In this document: one piece after another, positions 21,082 through 30,907 of the stretch | Numbering within the stretch: position 1 is the first letter of the stretch | Layout of the letters: each line of letters starts with the position of its first letter | Source: Leucocoprinus leucothites | Taxonomy: Eukaryota > Basidiomycota > Agaricomycetes > Agaricales > Agaricaceae | NCBI GenBank assembly: GCA_013368445.1 | Contig: JAACJO010000044.1 | Coordinates: 80,960-144,959 of the forward strand | Reading direction: 5' to 3' | DNA: 64,000 bases | The notes under the pieces: model-generated | What the model was told of the DNA's origin: nothing | Database searches by the model: none | The model's input: the letters and a program-made list of their open reading frames with translations, nothing else | Translations under genes and position numbers: made by a program

Positions 21082-23370
21082 CATCCTTCCTTGACCTCTT
21101 ACCACCACCATCTATTCGTTGGTGTGTTTTAAGATGTCTAGTTTATATCATATCTCTGCCTATTCTACATGGGCAAGCGAAAGTCTAAGTCTAAGGGCCC
21201 CCCCCGCCAATCTACCGAGTCCGCCGAGGCCTCCGCCGACGAGCTCAACATTGCTGAGATGTCCGAGAATGAACATCTCAACCCCTACGATGATCCCCGC
21301 AATGTTCGCAGGTTCTTCGGACTTCCCCAGGCTGACATCTCGTCACCTGGACCCTCTTCCCTGCCTGCTACTGACATTCCATCGCGGTCAGTGGTCGCTC
21401 CCTCGGCTGACATTCCATCGCCGTCCCCAAAACCCTTCACTGCCAGTGGACAGACGTTCTACCCTGTGAAGGACTCCCCCCCCCCAGCACTGCCATCCAC
21501 TGTCTCCTCCGGGTCAACTGAGGAGTCTGTTGAGACCCGGGCTCTTGCTGGGATTCGTTTCTTCAGGCCCTCTTCCAGAGGCCACCACCGCCGTGATCAT
21601 CCCGACTCTTGTTGGGTTGGTTGCAGAAGTTTTAAACTGGGGCCAAGGCGACACGGCCCTTGCCAGTGAGCGAATGCGAGCCCAGGGATGGGACACATTT
21701 GCAGATTTCATTCAGGACTGTGCCACCAGAGTTGAGGGGGCCTACCCTAAACGTACGCGCGTCGCCCATGGGGCGATCCATGGATCCGCTGACAAAGCGG
21801 AACCACGTGACATTGCCATGGGCTCCCCTGAAGCGCCCAAGCAGACTCCCTCGGATCATCGGCCCGCCCCAGCCCATCCCACCTTACCGCCCAAGCAAGC
21901 GCCTGCTAAGACACGCGCTGGTGGCCCCCCCCAAGCTAGGGTTAGGTCTGATGGCCAAGCTCAGCGAGTGCCCACCAAAGCGCCCCCTCCTCCCACCTCG
22001 GTCAAGAAGTCCTTCGCCGAGGCAGCCCGCCCCACCAGGGTTGTGTCACTCATTAAGTTGGTGCAATCCCACCCCGATCTCGACCCTGATCGCATCACCG
22101 CTATGCATCAGGCTCCCCAAGCTGCTACTCCCACCACTCAGAAGCTGCGCATGACAACTGCGGGCCCTACCCGCCGCCAACTTTTCCTCAACTTCATCGG
22201 CAGTGCCGATGAGGTCACTTATCTCCATCACAAGGCCATGCGCCTTCTCAATGACTCCCTCTCCCACGCCAAGTCGATCTTGCATGTGGAGAACATCACC
22301 AAGGCGTACAGCACGATCGCGCTGCACACCTCCTTCATTCCCTCTGACGCCGACTGTGACGTCATTGAGTCCTCCATCCCTTCTGTCTTTACCGCCCCCT
22401 TCGTGATCAAGACGTGCTGCCCCAGGTCGAGGTCCTACCTCAAGGTCCTTGATATCCCCTACTTCGTGAACGGTGTCCGCATCACGCCGAATCATGTGAC
22501 TGACCGCATGCAATTGTCCGCCTTCAAGGACATTTTCGCAGATGTTTCCTCCATGCGCATTATGCGCAACTCCACCAGAGCTGACACCGCCACTGTCTGG
22601 TTCGACCTCTGGGACTCTCAATCAGGAGCGAGCACCAAGAAGCTCCTGGGCAAGTACCTCCACTTCGAGGGTGTTCAGTCCGTCATCTGGGCTGCACGCG
22701 CTCACCCAGGCAGCCCACAGTGTCAGCATTGCTGGCGCTGGGGGCATTCTACCTCATTGTGCTGCACCCATGCGTTGCGATGCGCCGCCTGCGGCGGTCC
22801 TCATCGTACTGAGAACCACCACTCCCACTTGAGCTGTTGTAAGGGGAGTCCAAAGGCCAACCCCCCTATCCCGCCCACCGCCGCCAAGGATCCCTGTCCT
22901 CACATCAAGTGCGTCAACTGCGCCAAGTCGCATGCAGCTGACATTGCAAGTGCCCATTCTGGCAACACCAGTTTGACCGGCTTTGGCTTGAAAACCATCA
23001 CCGCGATGCCATTCGGTGGTGTCTGTAGGGTTCTCTTCCCTGCAGGTCGCATTGTCCGCCTCCGCGCTGTGCGTGGTGGGCCATTGAGATCCATGCCGAG
23101 CATCTTCCATCCGCTGGTAAATCAGAACAACCCGACTTGTATTGTAGTACGCTTTCATTTCGAACTATGTACCACTGCGTGAAGATATCATTTGTACTAG
23201 GCGGACTTCGGACTCGTATTTGTATTCCTAGCTATGTAGATGTGTAGTTGGTAGCAGTACTTTCTGCATGTTGTAGTAGTTGGGTGCGGACTGCTATCGT
23301 GCACTGCGTTATAAATTGGCGACCCCTCCGGGGTCGCACTTGATTAAAAAAAAAAAAAAAAAAAAAAAAA
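21082..23370 (+). mobile_element. ORF1-only LINE E5 (family A)
   Basis: Complete element inside ORF1 of B4. Starts CATCCTTCCTTGACC; tail hairpin 23319-23337; A run to 23370. The 15-bp TSD GATAACATTCTC(G/A)AA (21067-21081, 23371-23385) has one mismatch, a CpG-to-CpA change, so this insertion is slightly older than E1-E3. E5 retains the CGA that became TGA in E2. Confidence 0.92.
21169..23028 (+). pseudogene. Family A ORF1, two small deletions
   Basis: ATG 21169. Compared with E2, 26 nt are missing after the codons for GIRFF (about 21566), which moves the frame. A second open frame (21530 on) then runs through the DR-rich linker, shared block and knuckles CQHCWRWGHSTSLC, CAACGGPHRTENH and CVNCAKSHAAD. 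A one-base loss near 22942 shifts it again before the normal stop TAG at 23026-23028. Both lesions are simple deletions, and the rest of the ORF has no stop. Confidence 0.86.
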
Positions 23371-26300
23371 GATAACATTCTCAAAGAGTGGTGATTGACC
23401 AAAGGCCTGCTCCATGAAAGCGGGGGAGAGAGGGTTGGAGGAATTGGCTACCCAATAGGGGATGCTGACAATTTTAAGGAAGGATTTGGATTGTGGGAGA
23501 CAGGGCTCAATAGGAATGGCATCTCCTAATTGCCAGGCTTTTTTCAGCCAAGATTTAATGGTATCGAGATCATTGGGAGTGGTAACTCCTGAGGTGGCAA
23601 TGGAGATGCCGTTGTACGATTCGCAGACAGATTCAATGTGAAGTTTGGATTGAGTGGCAATAAGACCATGATTACAGAATTTAGCTTCCTTGTTGAAATC
23701 TTTGATTCAGTCAGTGATGATGTTTCCCTCGAAAGGGATGAGAACTTGACAACAGGTGGGCCCATGTGTTGTCATTTTGGGTTTAGCATGTTGAGCACCT
23801 ATGGTTGTAGGTCCAGGGGCCTGAGGTTGGGCACTCCCAAAACCTGCCTTGTACATAGCAAGGACTTTGTTGTAGGATAGTTCAGGGAAGGTGAGTATCA
23901 TTTCTCGCATCTTAACCCTGTCAATGTTGGAGGAGTGAGAAGAGAAAGTCGCCAGCTGGACACCCCATTGGGCAGCATCAGTGAATAACACATTCTTCTT
24001 GTTAAAATGTTCCATAAGGGGTTTGGTGGATGCCTTATGGTCAGAAGGGGGAATGGGGGGGAGCATATCAGAGGCGCCCTTGGGATTAGGTTTTGATGGC
24101 TGAGCCTGGCTATCAGAAGAAGGGCACCCAACTGAACTCTCGAAGTTTCCATTCCCGTTCCTTGGAGTCACGTGATTGGAAGGTGGAGGGGGGGCCTTGG
24201 AGATGCGAATAGGACTGGCTGGTTTGGAAGACGCAACATTATTCCTTGCCTTCCAGAAGCCTGACACAGACAAAATGTCACATGCCTTATCAGAAGATGA
24301 AACATCATTCTGGGGGAGAGGAAGGGTGCCCTCAACAGGAGGGGCTTGGTCAATGTTCATGTGGTCATCATTGATACGAGCTGTAGGGTTAGTTTGCCCA
24401 ACGACAATGCTAGGCGGAAATAGGGGGGTAGGAATTATAGACGGGGAAGGTTTATGTGCCTTTTTTCCCTTCCCTTTGCCCTTAGGAGGGGGGGAAGAGT
24501 CCGTCATGGGAATGTTGGAAGGAGGGCTGTAGTAATGCTTCAATGCTTCAGTGATCATGAGTCCACTTTCACCATTGATGGGTAAGCAGTCCCATCCTGA
24601 CTCAAACATAGTTGTGAGCAAACAATAAATTGGTTCCCCCATTTGGGGAAACCTTGGGTCTTTCTCACTGGGCTGCAATCCAAGAGCAGTGCAATGTTTG
24701 AAAAAGTTTGTAACATATTTAAGCACCTCAAGCACTTTGAAGGCAGCTTCACCGACAATAACAGTTTCTTCGGTGGCTGTGTTTGATGGATCCTTTAGAT
24801 CTGGAAGATGTGGCTGTGCAGGCTTAGGCTCCTGTGGCTGTATAGTGATGTCATCAGTGACACCATGTGTGACATCATGTATGACAACATTAGTATCGGA
24901 TGATCCGGCAAAGAAAGTAGCCGGGGTGCCGGATAGCATAGCATTTGCTGACTCAGCAGATCCATGGATCGCATGAGGCAGCCTTGAGGTGGGTGGGGGT
25001 CCAAAGAACTGAGTGGTAGGTTCCCCATTCTTGAGAATCCCATCCTCTAAGTCACTCCATGCATCTCCGTGAGAGTTCAGATGGAGAGGATCAAGGGGAT
25101 TTAACTCACCTAGGAATCCCTTACCAAACAGTCAGAAAGGAATAGGTGACTTGAAGCCATCATATGTGGCTCATCAATGCAGTTCTTGAGATGGCTTTAG
25201 GTGTGGTGTCCAATCCTCGATGGATGTCACAAGCATGGGCTCACTTGGTAGGCAATGAGGGAGGGGAGTTCTAAGGGAAGAATGTGATGCTGCATGGGAG
25301 AGTGCAACAGGAGTGTTTATAGGGGAGGGAGGGGTTGAAGATTCAGACGAGTCCGAGTTACTCTCACCACTTCCTTCTTCATCAGAACCAGCTCTGGATG
25401 GAGCGGCAGACTTGGCATCATCATGAACAGAGTGCCTAATAGATTTGATAGAGAGCACAGGCAATTCAGAACAGTCGCGCTTGTAGGTTGAGACACGTAT
25501 TTCAGTGTTGGTGATGTTCATAGGTCTGAAGATAGCAGAGGGGTACCCTTAAGGTCCACCCAATGCGATGGTGCAGTCATAACAGTGGTATTTGTAGTCA
25601 ATGTAGTAGTAGACACCATCAAAGAAATCGATGATGGTGGTAAGAGGGAAAGGAGGATGTTTGCACCTTCTAACACTCCTCTCCATCAACTACTCCTTCC
25701 CTCCAAGACATGGCCACCAGGTTCATCACCCTGGCTGAAGTCTTCTCTCAGCCTAAGTGGGGCAACCTGCCAGCTGACCCTGAGGATCCCAACAACCAGA
25801 GAACAGTTGCTGAGGCACTCTGCACTCTCTTTGCCAACCCCCAAGGCAACATAGACACTGATATGAGGGACATGACACCTGGTCCTGGGCAGGCCCTTGT
25901 GCCCACCCAGCCTGCACCCCCTCCCCCCTCCTCCTCCAGACCTGCAGTACCCTGTGTGCCCAGGGCCACTGACCCAGCCCCTCCCCTGAGGGCTAGGACA
26001 GCTGGACAGGGATCCTCCACTGTGCCTCCCAAGCCAGCCAATAAGGGCAAATACCCTGCTAGGTCTGCTAATGTCTCCATGATGGAGGCTACTCTTAACC
26101 CCAAGTTGACCCCTGCCAAGCACTCTTTCGCTCAGGCAGTGGTAACCTCTTCTTCCCATGCAGTGCTGAAGGCCCAGCAGGGCTCTGGGGACTTGTCCCT
26201 GGTTCTGCTTGCTTGTGCCTTCCCTCACCTCTCCCCTGACAAGCTCCTTCACCTTCACAAGCAAGGATCATTACCCAGTGGCAGGGCAGACAACTTCCCC

Positions 26301-28672
26301 AGGAAGTGTCCTTGCACCACCACCTCAGGGCCATCCCATAAGGTGGTCCTCCTTACAACTGACAATTCCTCATTGCAGTTGAACCCTGACGAGGCAATGT
26401 GCCAAGTCAACCATTACCTCTCCAAGAAGAAGAACCATCTTCGCCTTCAGAGCAGTATCATCACCTATCATGGATGGTCTTTCCAGACCAATGTTGTTCC
26501 CAATCCTGCTCAGCTGGAACTCATTTGCAAGGACTTCACTCAGTGTGTCTGGCCTACAGTCAACTGCCAGGTACATGGCCATCCCCCAGTCACGATCTTT
26601 CCTCAAGATTGTCAACATCCTGTGCTTCACCTCTAGTGGTACTACAACAAGTGCTAACATCATGGAAGAGGCGATGCATCATCCCTCCTTGTCCTCTTAC
26701 CACCACCATCGAAAGTTGGTGTTTGTTCTAAGGCATTCTTACATCGTCTATCTACATTACTATGGGTAGGTGCAAGTCTAAAGCTACTGCCAATCAGTTT
26801 GCTGTGTTTGAATCTGAGTCTGCCATGTCCGATGATAAGCTCAACATCACCAAGATGGCTGAAGATGACCACCTCAACTCCTATGACAACCCACTCAATG
26901 TGCCTGGGTTCTTTGGCCCCCCCAGGCTGACATCTCATTGCCTGGCCCCACTCAACTGACAGCTGACATTCCGTCGCCGTCAGTTGCTCCTCCAGTGGCT
27001 GATGTATTATCGCCACTCAAACCCTTCACAGCCAGTGGAACCACCTTCTACCCTGTTGATGCTCCCCCTGTCATGCCTGCATCAGTGACCTCCTCCAAGG
27101 GAAAGAAGAAGGAGCTCACCCCAAAGCACACCCTCAACAACCTCATATCCTTCCTTAAGTGGTTGGATACCATCAAAGACCCCACCGATATTGTGGTTCA
27201 AGATGCACAGTCCATAGTTACCTGTTTAGCCAAGGCCTCGCATGCCATAGCCAGTGAGCTAAAGATGAGCAGCATGCTAATCACCCCTAACTCTCTCAAC
27301 GCCACTGGCTGGGAGACATTTGGAGATTTTCTGGGGGGCTTCAGTCATAGATTCTCGACTGAGGCCTCCCCTAAAGCGATGTGCATTGTCCATGAGGTGA
27401 CCCATGGATCCGCTGAGTCAGCGGGTCCATGTGACATCAACATGGGTTCCCCCAAGGCACCCACTTTACCACCCCCAGATTGTCGGCCTGCCCTGGCCCA
27501 TCCCTCCCTACTGCCCAAGCCAGCACCTGCAAAGGCCTGTGCTAGTGGCAAAGCACCCATTCAAGCGCCCCCTGCTCCTAAGGTTAGGTCTGATGGCCAA
27601 GCCTGGCAAGCGCCCATCCCACCCTCAGTAGCTAAGAAGTCGTTCACTGAGGTCACCTGCACCCCAGCATCTGCGGCAGCACTTATCAAGCTTGCCCAGT
27701 CCCACCCCACCCTTGAGCCTGACTGCATTGCCATGATGCATCAGGCTGCCCTCACTGATGTGCCTTCTGCAAAGAAGCCCCACATGACCACGTCGGGCCC
27801 CACCCAATGCCAACTCTTCCTTGATTTCACTGGCAATGCTAGTGATATCACCTACCTCCACCATAAGGCCATACACCTTCTTAATGACTTCCTCACTCAC
27901 ATGAAGAGTTTGCTTCGCATCGAGAACATCGCCTGAGCATACGACACCATCTCGTTGTACACCAACACTGTCACCACTGATGCAGATGCATTAGTGATCA
28001 AATCCTCCCTCTCTTCAGCCTTCATAGCCCTGTTTGAGCTGAAGACCAAATGTCCCAGGTCCAGGTCTTACCTTAAGATCCTGGATGTCCCTTACTTTTT
28101 TTTTTTTTTTAAATTAGTGGACCCTGAAGGGGTCCAAATTTATAATGCAGTGTGCAATAGCAGTCCATGCCCGACTATCTACTACAGGGAACCGATACCA
28201 CTACCGACTATGCAAGAGTAAACAACCAGGAATATATAAAAGTCCTGTCCAAGACAATATGCGAAATGACAGCAGAAGGGGGCTAGGCATGTGACAAAAT
28301 ACAAAGAGATGCTGCATGTGCTGTCTGCGCCAACTCCAATCACTCCAGTGGCGGAGTTGCAGCTTAAATATGTCTGGTAAGAACAAAGCTATTGTTTCTG
28401 TTCATATCTATTTGCAAAATGTGGGACATTCTTATGTCCTGGCTGACACTATTCTTGAGTCCAAGAAATTGGACTTTGACATCATTTTCCTATAAGAACC
28501 CCCTTGGAATCATATCCATAAAGCACCCTCTACGACTAACCCTGAAGGGGGATGATGTCATAGGTGCTCCTATTCACCCTGAATGGCTGTGTATGGTTTA
28601 ACCTACCAAGCCCAATGATCCCTGTCCCCGTACTTTGACTTATGTTCACAGATGACTACTTCGCATGAGACC

Positions 28673-28740
28673 TTGTCCATCAATGAATTAATAATGAATT
28701 ATCGAAAATATCTACTCATTGGGACAGTTTTTTGACCCTC
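28673..28740 (+). repeat. Left (inner) inverted repeat of the mariner element
   Basis: Reads TTGTCCATCAATGAATTAAT and on to GGGACAGTTTTTTGACCC. It is the reverse complement of 29912-29978 with only a few mismatches. It lies directly next to interrupted LINE codons, without the outer segment present on the right. Confidence 0.85.
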
Positions 28741-28754
28741 TGTTATCTACCTAC

Positions 28755-29774
28755 TCAATACTTTGTATGACCTCCTCTTGCCCTGATAACTGCCTCAATC
28801 CTTCTGGGCATGCTTTCTATCAGCCTTTGGCACCTTTCTGCTGGAATCTTATTCCACTCCTCTACTAGCCTCTCCCACAATTCAAATACTCCCTTGGGTG
28901 GTCTTTCATATGCCTTCAGCTGGTCCTTCAGGTAGGTCCAGAGGTGTTCAATGGGATTTAGGTCAGGGGATTGTGCAGGCCATGGTAGAACTTGAATGTT
29001 GTTGTCCACAAACCATTGTTGTCCCAGTTTTGAGGTGTGTTTTGGGTCATTATCCTGCTGGAATATCCTCTCCTCCTCCTCCATCTCCAACTTTTCAAAG
29101 CTTTCCACCACCCCATTGTCCAAAATCTCGCAGTATTGCACTGCATCCATATTCCCTTGAACCTCTATCAGCTTTCCTACCCCATTCCACCCCATACACC
29201 CCCACACCATCATGTTACCACCTCCTCTATGTTTGACAGTAGGGAGAGTGGTCCTATCTGACAGTGGTTCCCCCCTCTCCTTCCAGGTATACACCTTTCC
29301 ATCTGACCCAATCCTGTTGATCTTTGTTTCATCTGTCCACAACACCCTCTTCCAGTCCTCCACTGTCCAATTCCTATGTTCATGTGCAAAGTCAAGGCGT
29401 TCCTCACGATGTCGCTTTTTGAGTAGAGGTCGTTTGATCTTGGTTACAGAGCGAAATCCATTATCCTGAAGGGTATTTCTGACAGTTTGGGGTGTGACAG
29501 GGTCAGACAGAGTAGAGTTAATGAAAGTTGTAGCCTGGACAGCATTGTCTAGCTTTCCAGAGGTTATTTGGTGAATTATTGCTTTTTTATCACAAGGAGA
29601 AAGCTTGGAAGGATGTCCTCCCTTGTTGTTTTCCTTGTCCCCATCAACTTCTTTCTTGATCCTCCCAACAGTAGACTTTCCTAGACCAGTTTTATGTTCA
29701 ATCTGGCGCAAGGAATAGCCATCTTTGAGAAGAGAAGTGACTTGGGAGTATTGGGTAGAGGAGATAGCTTTCAT
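28755..29774 (-). CDS. Tc1/mariner transposase, DD34E, intact
   Basis: 339 codons without interruption, ATG at 29774, normal length for Tc1-type transposases. It catalyses cut-and-paste transposition in the nucleus. The N-terminal region has two helix-turn-helix-like parts (about residues 5-45, SLRQIEHKTGLGKSTVGRI, and 58-105) joined by GGHPSKL. The catalytic triad is D148 (WTDE), D241 (QQDND) and E276 (LNPIEHLW), with 34 residues between the last two (DD34E). The conserved PWPAQSPDLNPIEHLW block is present. It is the only intact transposition enzyme in the window. The element's left end is damaged, so it could act only on other copies. Confidence 0.95.
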   Translation of the reverse strand: MKAISSTQYSQVTSLLKDGYSLRQIEHKTGLGKSTVGRIKKEVDGDKENNKGGHPSKLSPCDKKAIIHQITSGKLDNAVQATTFINSTLSDPVTPQTVRNTLQDNGFRSVTKIKRPLLKKRHREERLDFAHEHRNWTVEDWKRVLWTDETKINRIGSDGKVYTWKERGEPLSDRTTLPTVKHRGGGNMMVWGCMGWNGVGKLIEVQGNMDAVQYCEILDNGVVESFEKLEMEEEERIFQQDNDPKHTSKLGQQWFVDNNIQVLPWPAQSPDLNPIEHLWTYLKDQLKAYERPPKGVFELWERLVEEWNKIPAERCQRLIESMPRRIEAVIRARGGHTKY

Positions 29775-29911
29775 GATATAGTGGCAGGAAGAAAGACAGT
29801 TGTAGCCATCTCAACATGTCAACCAAGGTCACATGATCTTGTTTATTACTCCCACGCCTGCCCTGATGCTCCCCTGGCATGTTACAAGGTAGATACTGGG
29901 AGGCTGACAAG

Positions 29912-30121
29912 GGGTCAAAAAACTGTCCCAATGAGTAGATATTTTTGATAATTCATTATTAATTCATTGATGGACAAGGTCATGTGATCATGGGAATATA
30001 TGCGCCCAATATGTCAAGGTACCTGTGTGAATATTTTCAGGATGCTAGGCCATATATCTGCCCTGGTATTAGCAAATATGTCCAAAATGTGAAAACATTG
30101 GGACAGTTTTTTGAGCCACTG
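29912..30121 (-). repeat. Right terminal arm of the mariner element (compound repeat)
   Basis: Inner repeat 29912-29978 plus outer terminus 30096-30121. The core TCAAAAAACTGTCCCAATG occurs twice in this arm in opposite orientations, at 29915-29933 and 30095-30113, so the arm is internally palindromic at its borders. Between them lies about 120 bp of AT-rich sequence. Confidence 0.8.
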
Positions 30122-30201
30122 TATTCTTAGACAGGAATGGGTTAATCACTGTGATATCCAGGTCTTAGGACTATTCAACCAGGGTAATTATATTCATTTT
30201 T

Positions 30202-30907
30202 ATTTTATTTTATTTAAAATCAATGAATTTATATAGCGGTGCTCAATTGCAGTCCGCTTTCAACTAAATATTACAGGCAGACGGTACGCTACAGCAAGCT
30301 GGGGTACACGAAGCGGTTGAAGACCGCTTAAGACAGGGACTATACACAATTAGTCCAGCAACATAAGAAAGACTCGAAAGAGACTATTGAACAGGGTGTT
30401 ATACACAGAGATCGGACTCAAAGGAAAAGAAGAGAGATGAAATAAGAGAGTATAGTTCACCTTTATTTGGTTCAGCGGGCACAGGAGCTTGAGGCGGCGG
30501 TGGACGCGTGTCATGATTGGTAAAAGCAAAGGCAGCTGGGTTCTTTTTCAAGAACTCGACAAGGAACTCGTACTGAGGGAAAGCGCATTGCACCTATTGA
30601 GTGTGGAAGGGATAGAGGGGGCAGTAACACAGGATATGATATCGTGTTTCCAGGCGATGGCCACAACGACAGGACTTGAGCTTGAGGGGGAAGAACCTCT
30701 CGTGATAAGCTCCAATAGGAGCATGATTGAGGATGGCGCAGGACATACACGCACATAATGATGGTGATTCATTGGCTAAGGGAAGCCAGGTGCCCCCCTT
30801 GACGTAAGTGGGGGTGAGGAACTTGTGATTCTTTTTTGAAAGAAGGAAACCGCTGCTACGGTACCTCTTCTTCCAGAAAGTGGACTCCCAGGATTTCTGG
30901 CAGTTGT
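30202..30907 (-). mobile_element. Short LINE fragment S (family B 3' end)
   Basis: 706 bp in P's endonuclease region. Holds the ORF2 C-terminus (NDCQKSWES-type start to DLCV stop at 30399-30401), the family B 3' UTR and a T-rich tail of ATTTT units. The 17-bp TSD TAATTATATTCATTTTT (30185-30201, 30908-30924) is perfect. Its 5' end lies about 170 nt upstream of that shared by Q and R. Confidence 0.9.

Larger units (their letters stand above)
20527..25580 (-). pseudogene. Family B ORF1 (split by E5)
   Basis: ATG 25580 (codons MTAPSHWVDLKG) to TAA 20529-20527, about 916 codons once E5 is removed. Readable parts: Ser/Pro/Asp-rich N-terminus (25521-25174), long open middle (24939-23707, 410 codons) with KGKGKGKK and KNVLFTDAAQ, and after E5 the C-terminal RRM-like end plus knuckles CRNCWQWGHPTHAC, CQICSGPHRVENY and CLNCKGDHHANDTKC. 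Frame changes occur in the first 130 codons and near 25.1 kb, with stops near 23.7 kb. Confidence 0.82.
18054..25659 (-). mobile_element. LINE retrotransposon B4 (family B), interrupted
   Basis: 5' end at 25659 with a 5' hairpin whose 7-bp stem CACCATC/GATGGTG is perfect in this copy. It carries ORF1 (25580-20527), the TTTAAATATG junction and ORF2 from 20524 down to 18054, where the copia element interrupts it. The RT C-terminus, RNase H and 3' end lie left of the window. E5 (21082-23370) and Q (19146-19683) are nested in it. It is the outermost element of the left stack and therefore among the oldest here. Confidence 0.9.
28673..30121 (-). mobile_element. Tc1/mariner DNA transposon, left end truncated
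   Basis: Inserted in the endonuclease codons of P (between R-M-R-P and I-L-R-Q-E-W). The right end is intact: CATTGGGACAGTTTTTTGAG, then CCACTG and the target TA at 30122-30123. About 70 bp match between left (28673-28740) and right (29912-29978) as an inverted repeat. The right arm continues another 140 bp to the true terminus, whereas the left arm stops at host sequence GAGACC. The outer left arm and its TA are therefore missing, probably by deletion, and the copy may no longer move. Confidence 0.85.

Noticed and set aside
25660..26640. Family D ORF as the gag of the copia element, because CACCTTCTAACA (copia LTR end) precedes it
   Set aside because: The protein contains the blocks shared by LINE ORF1s (TTTSGPSHKVVLL, SRSFLKIVN, WDSKAGSQAKSLIGKAL and CCHC) and resumes after C1 with a LINE-type knuckle. 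The 12-base match alone is weak.
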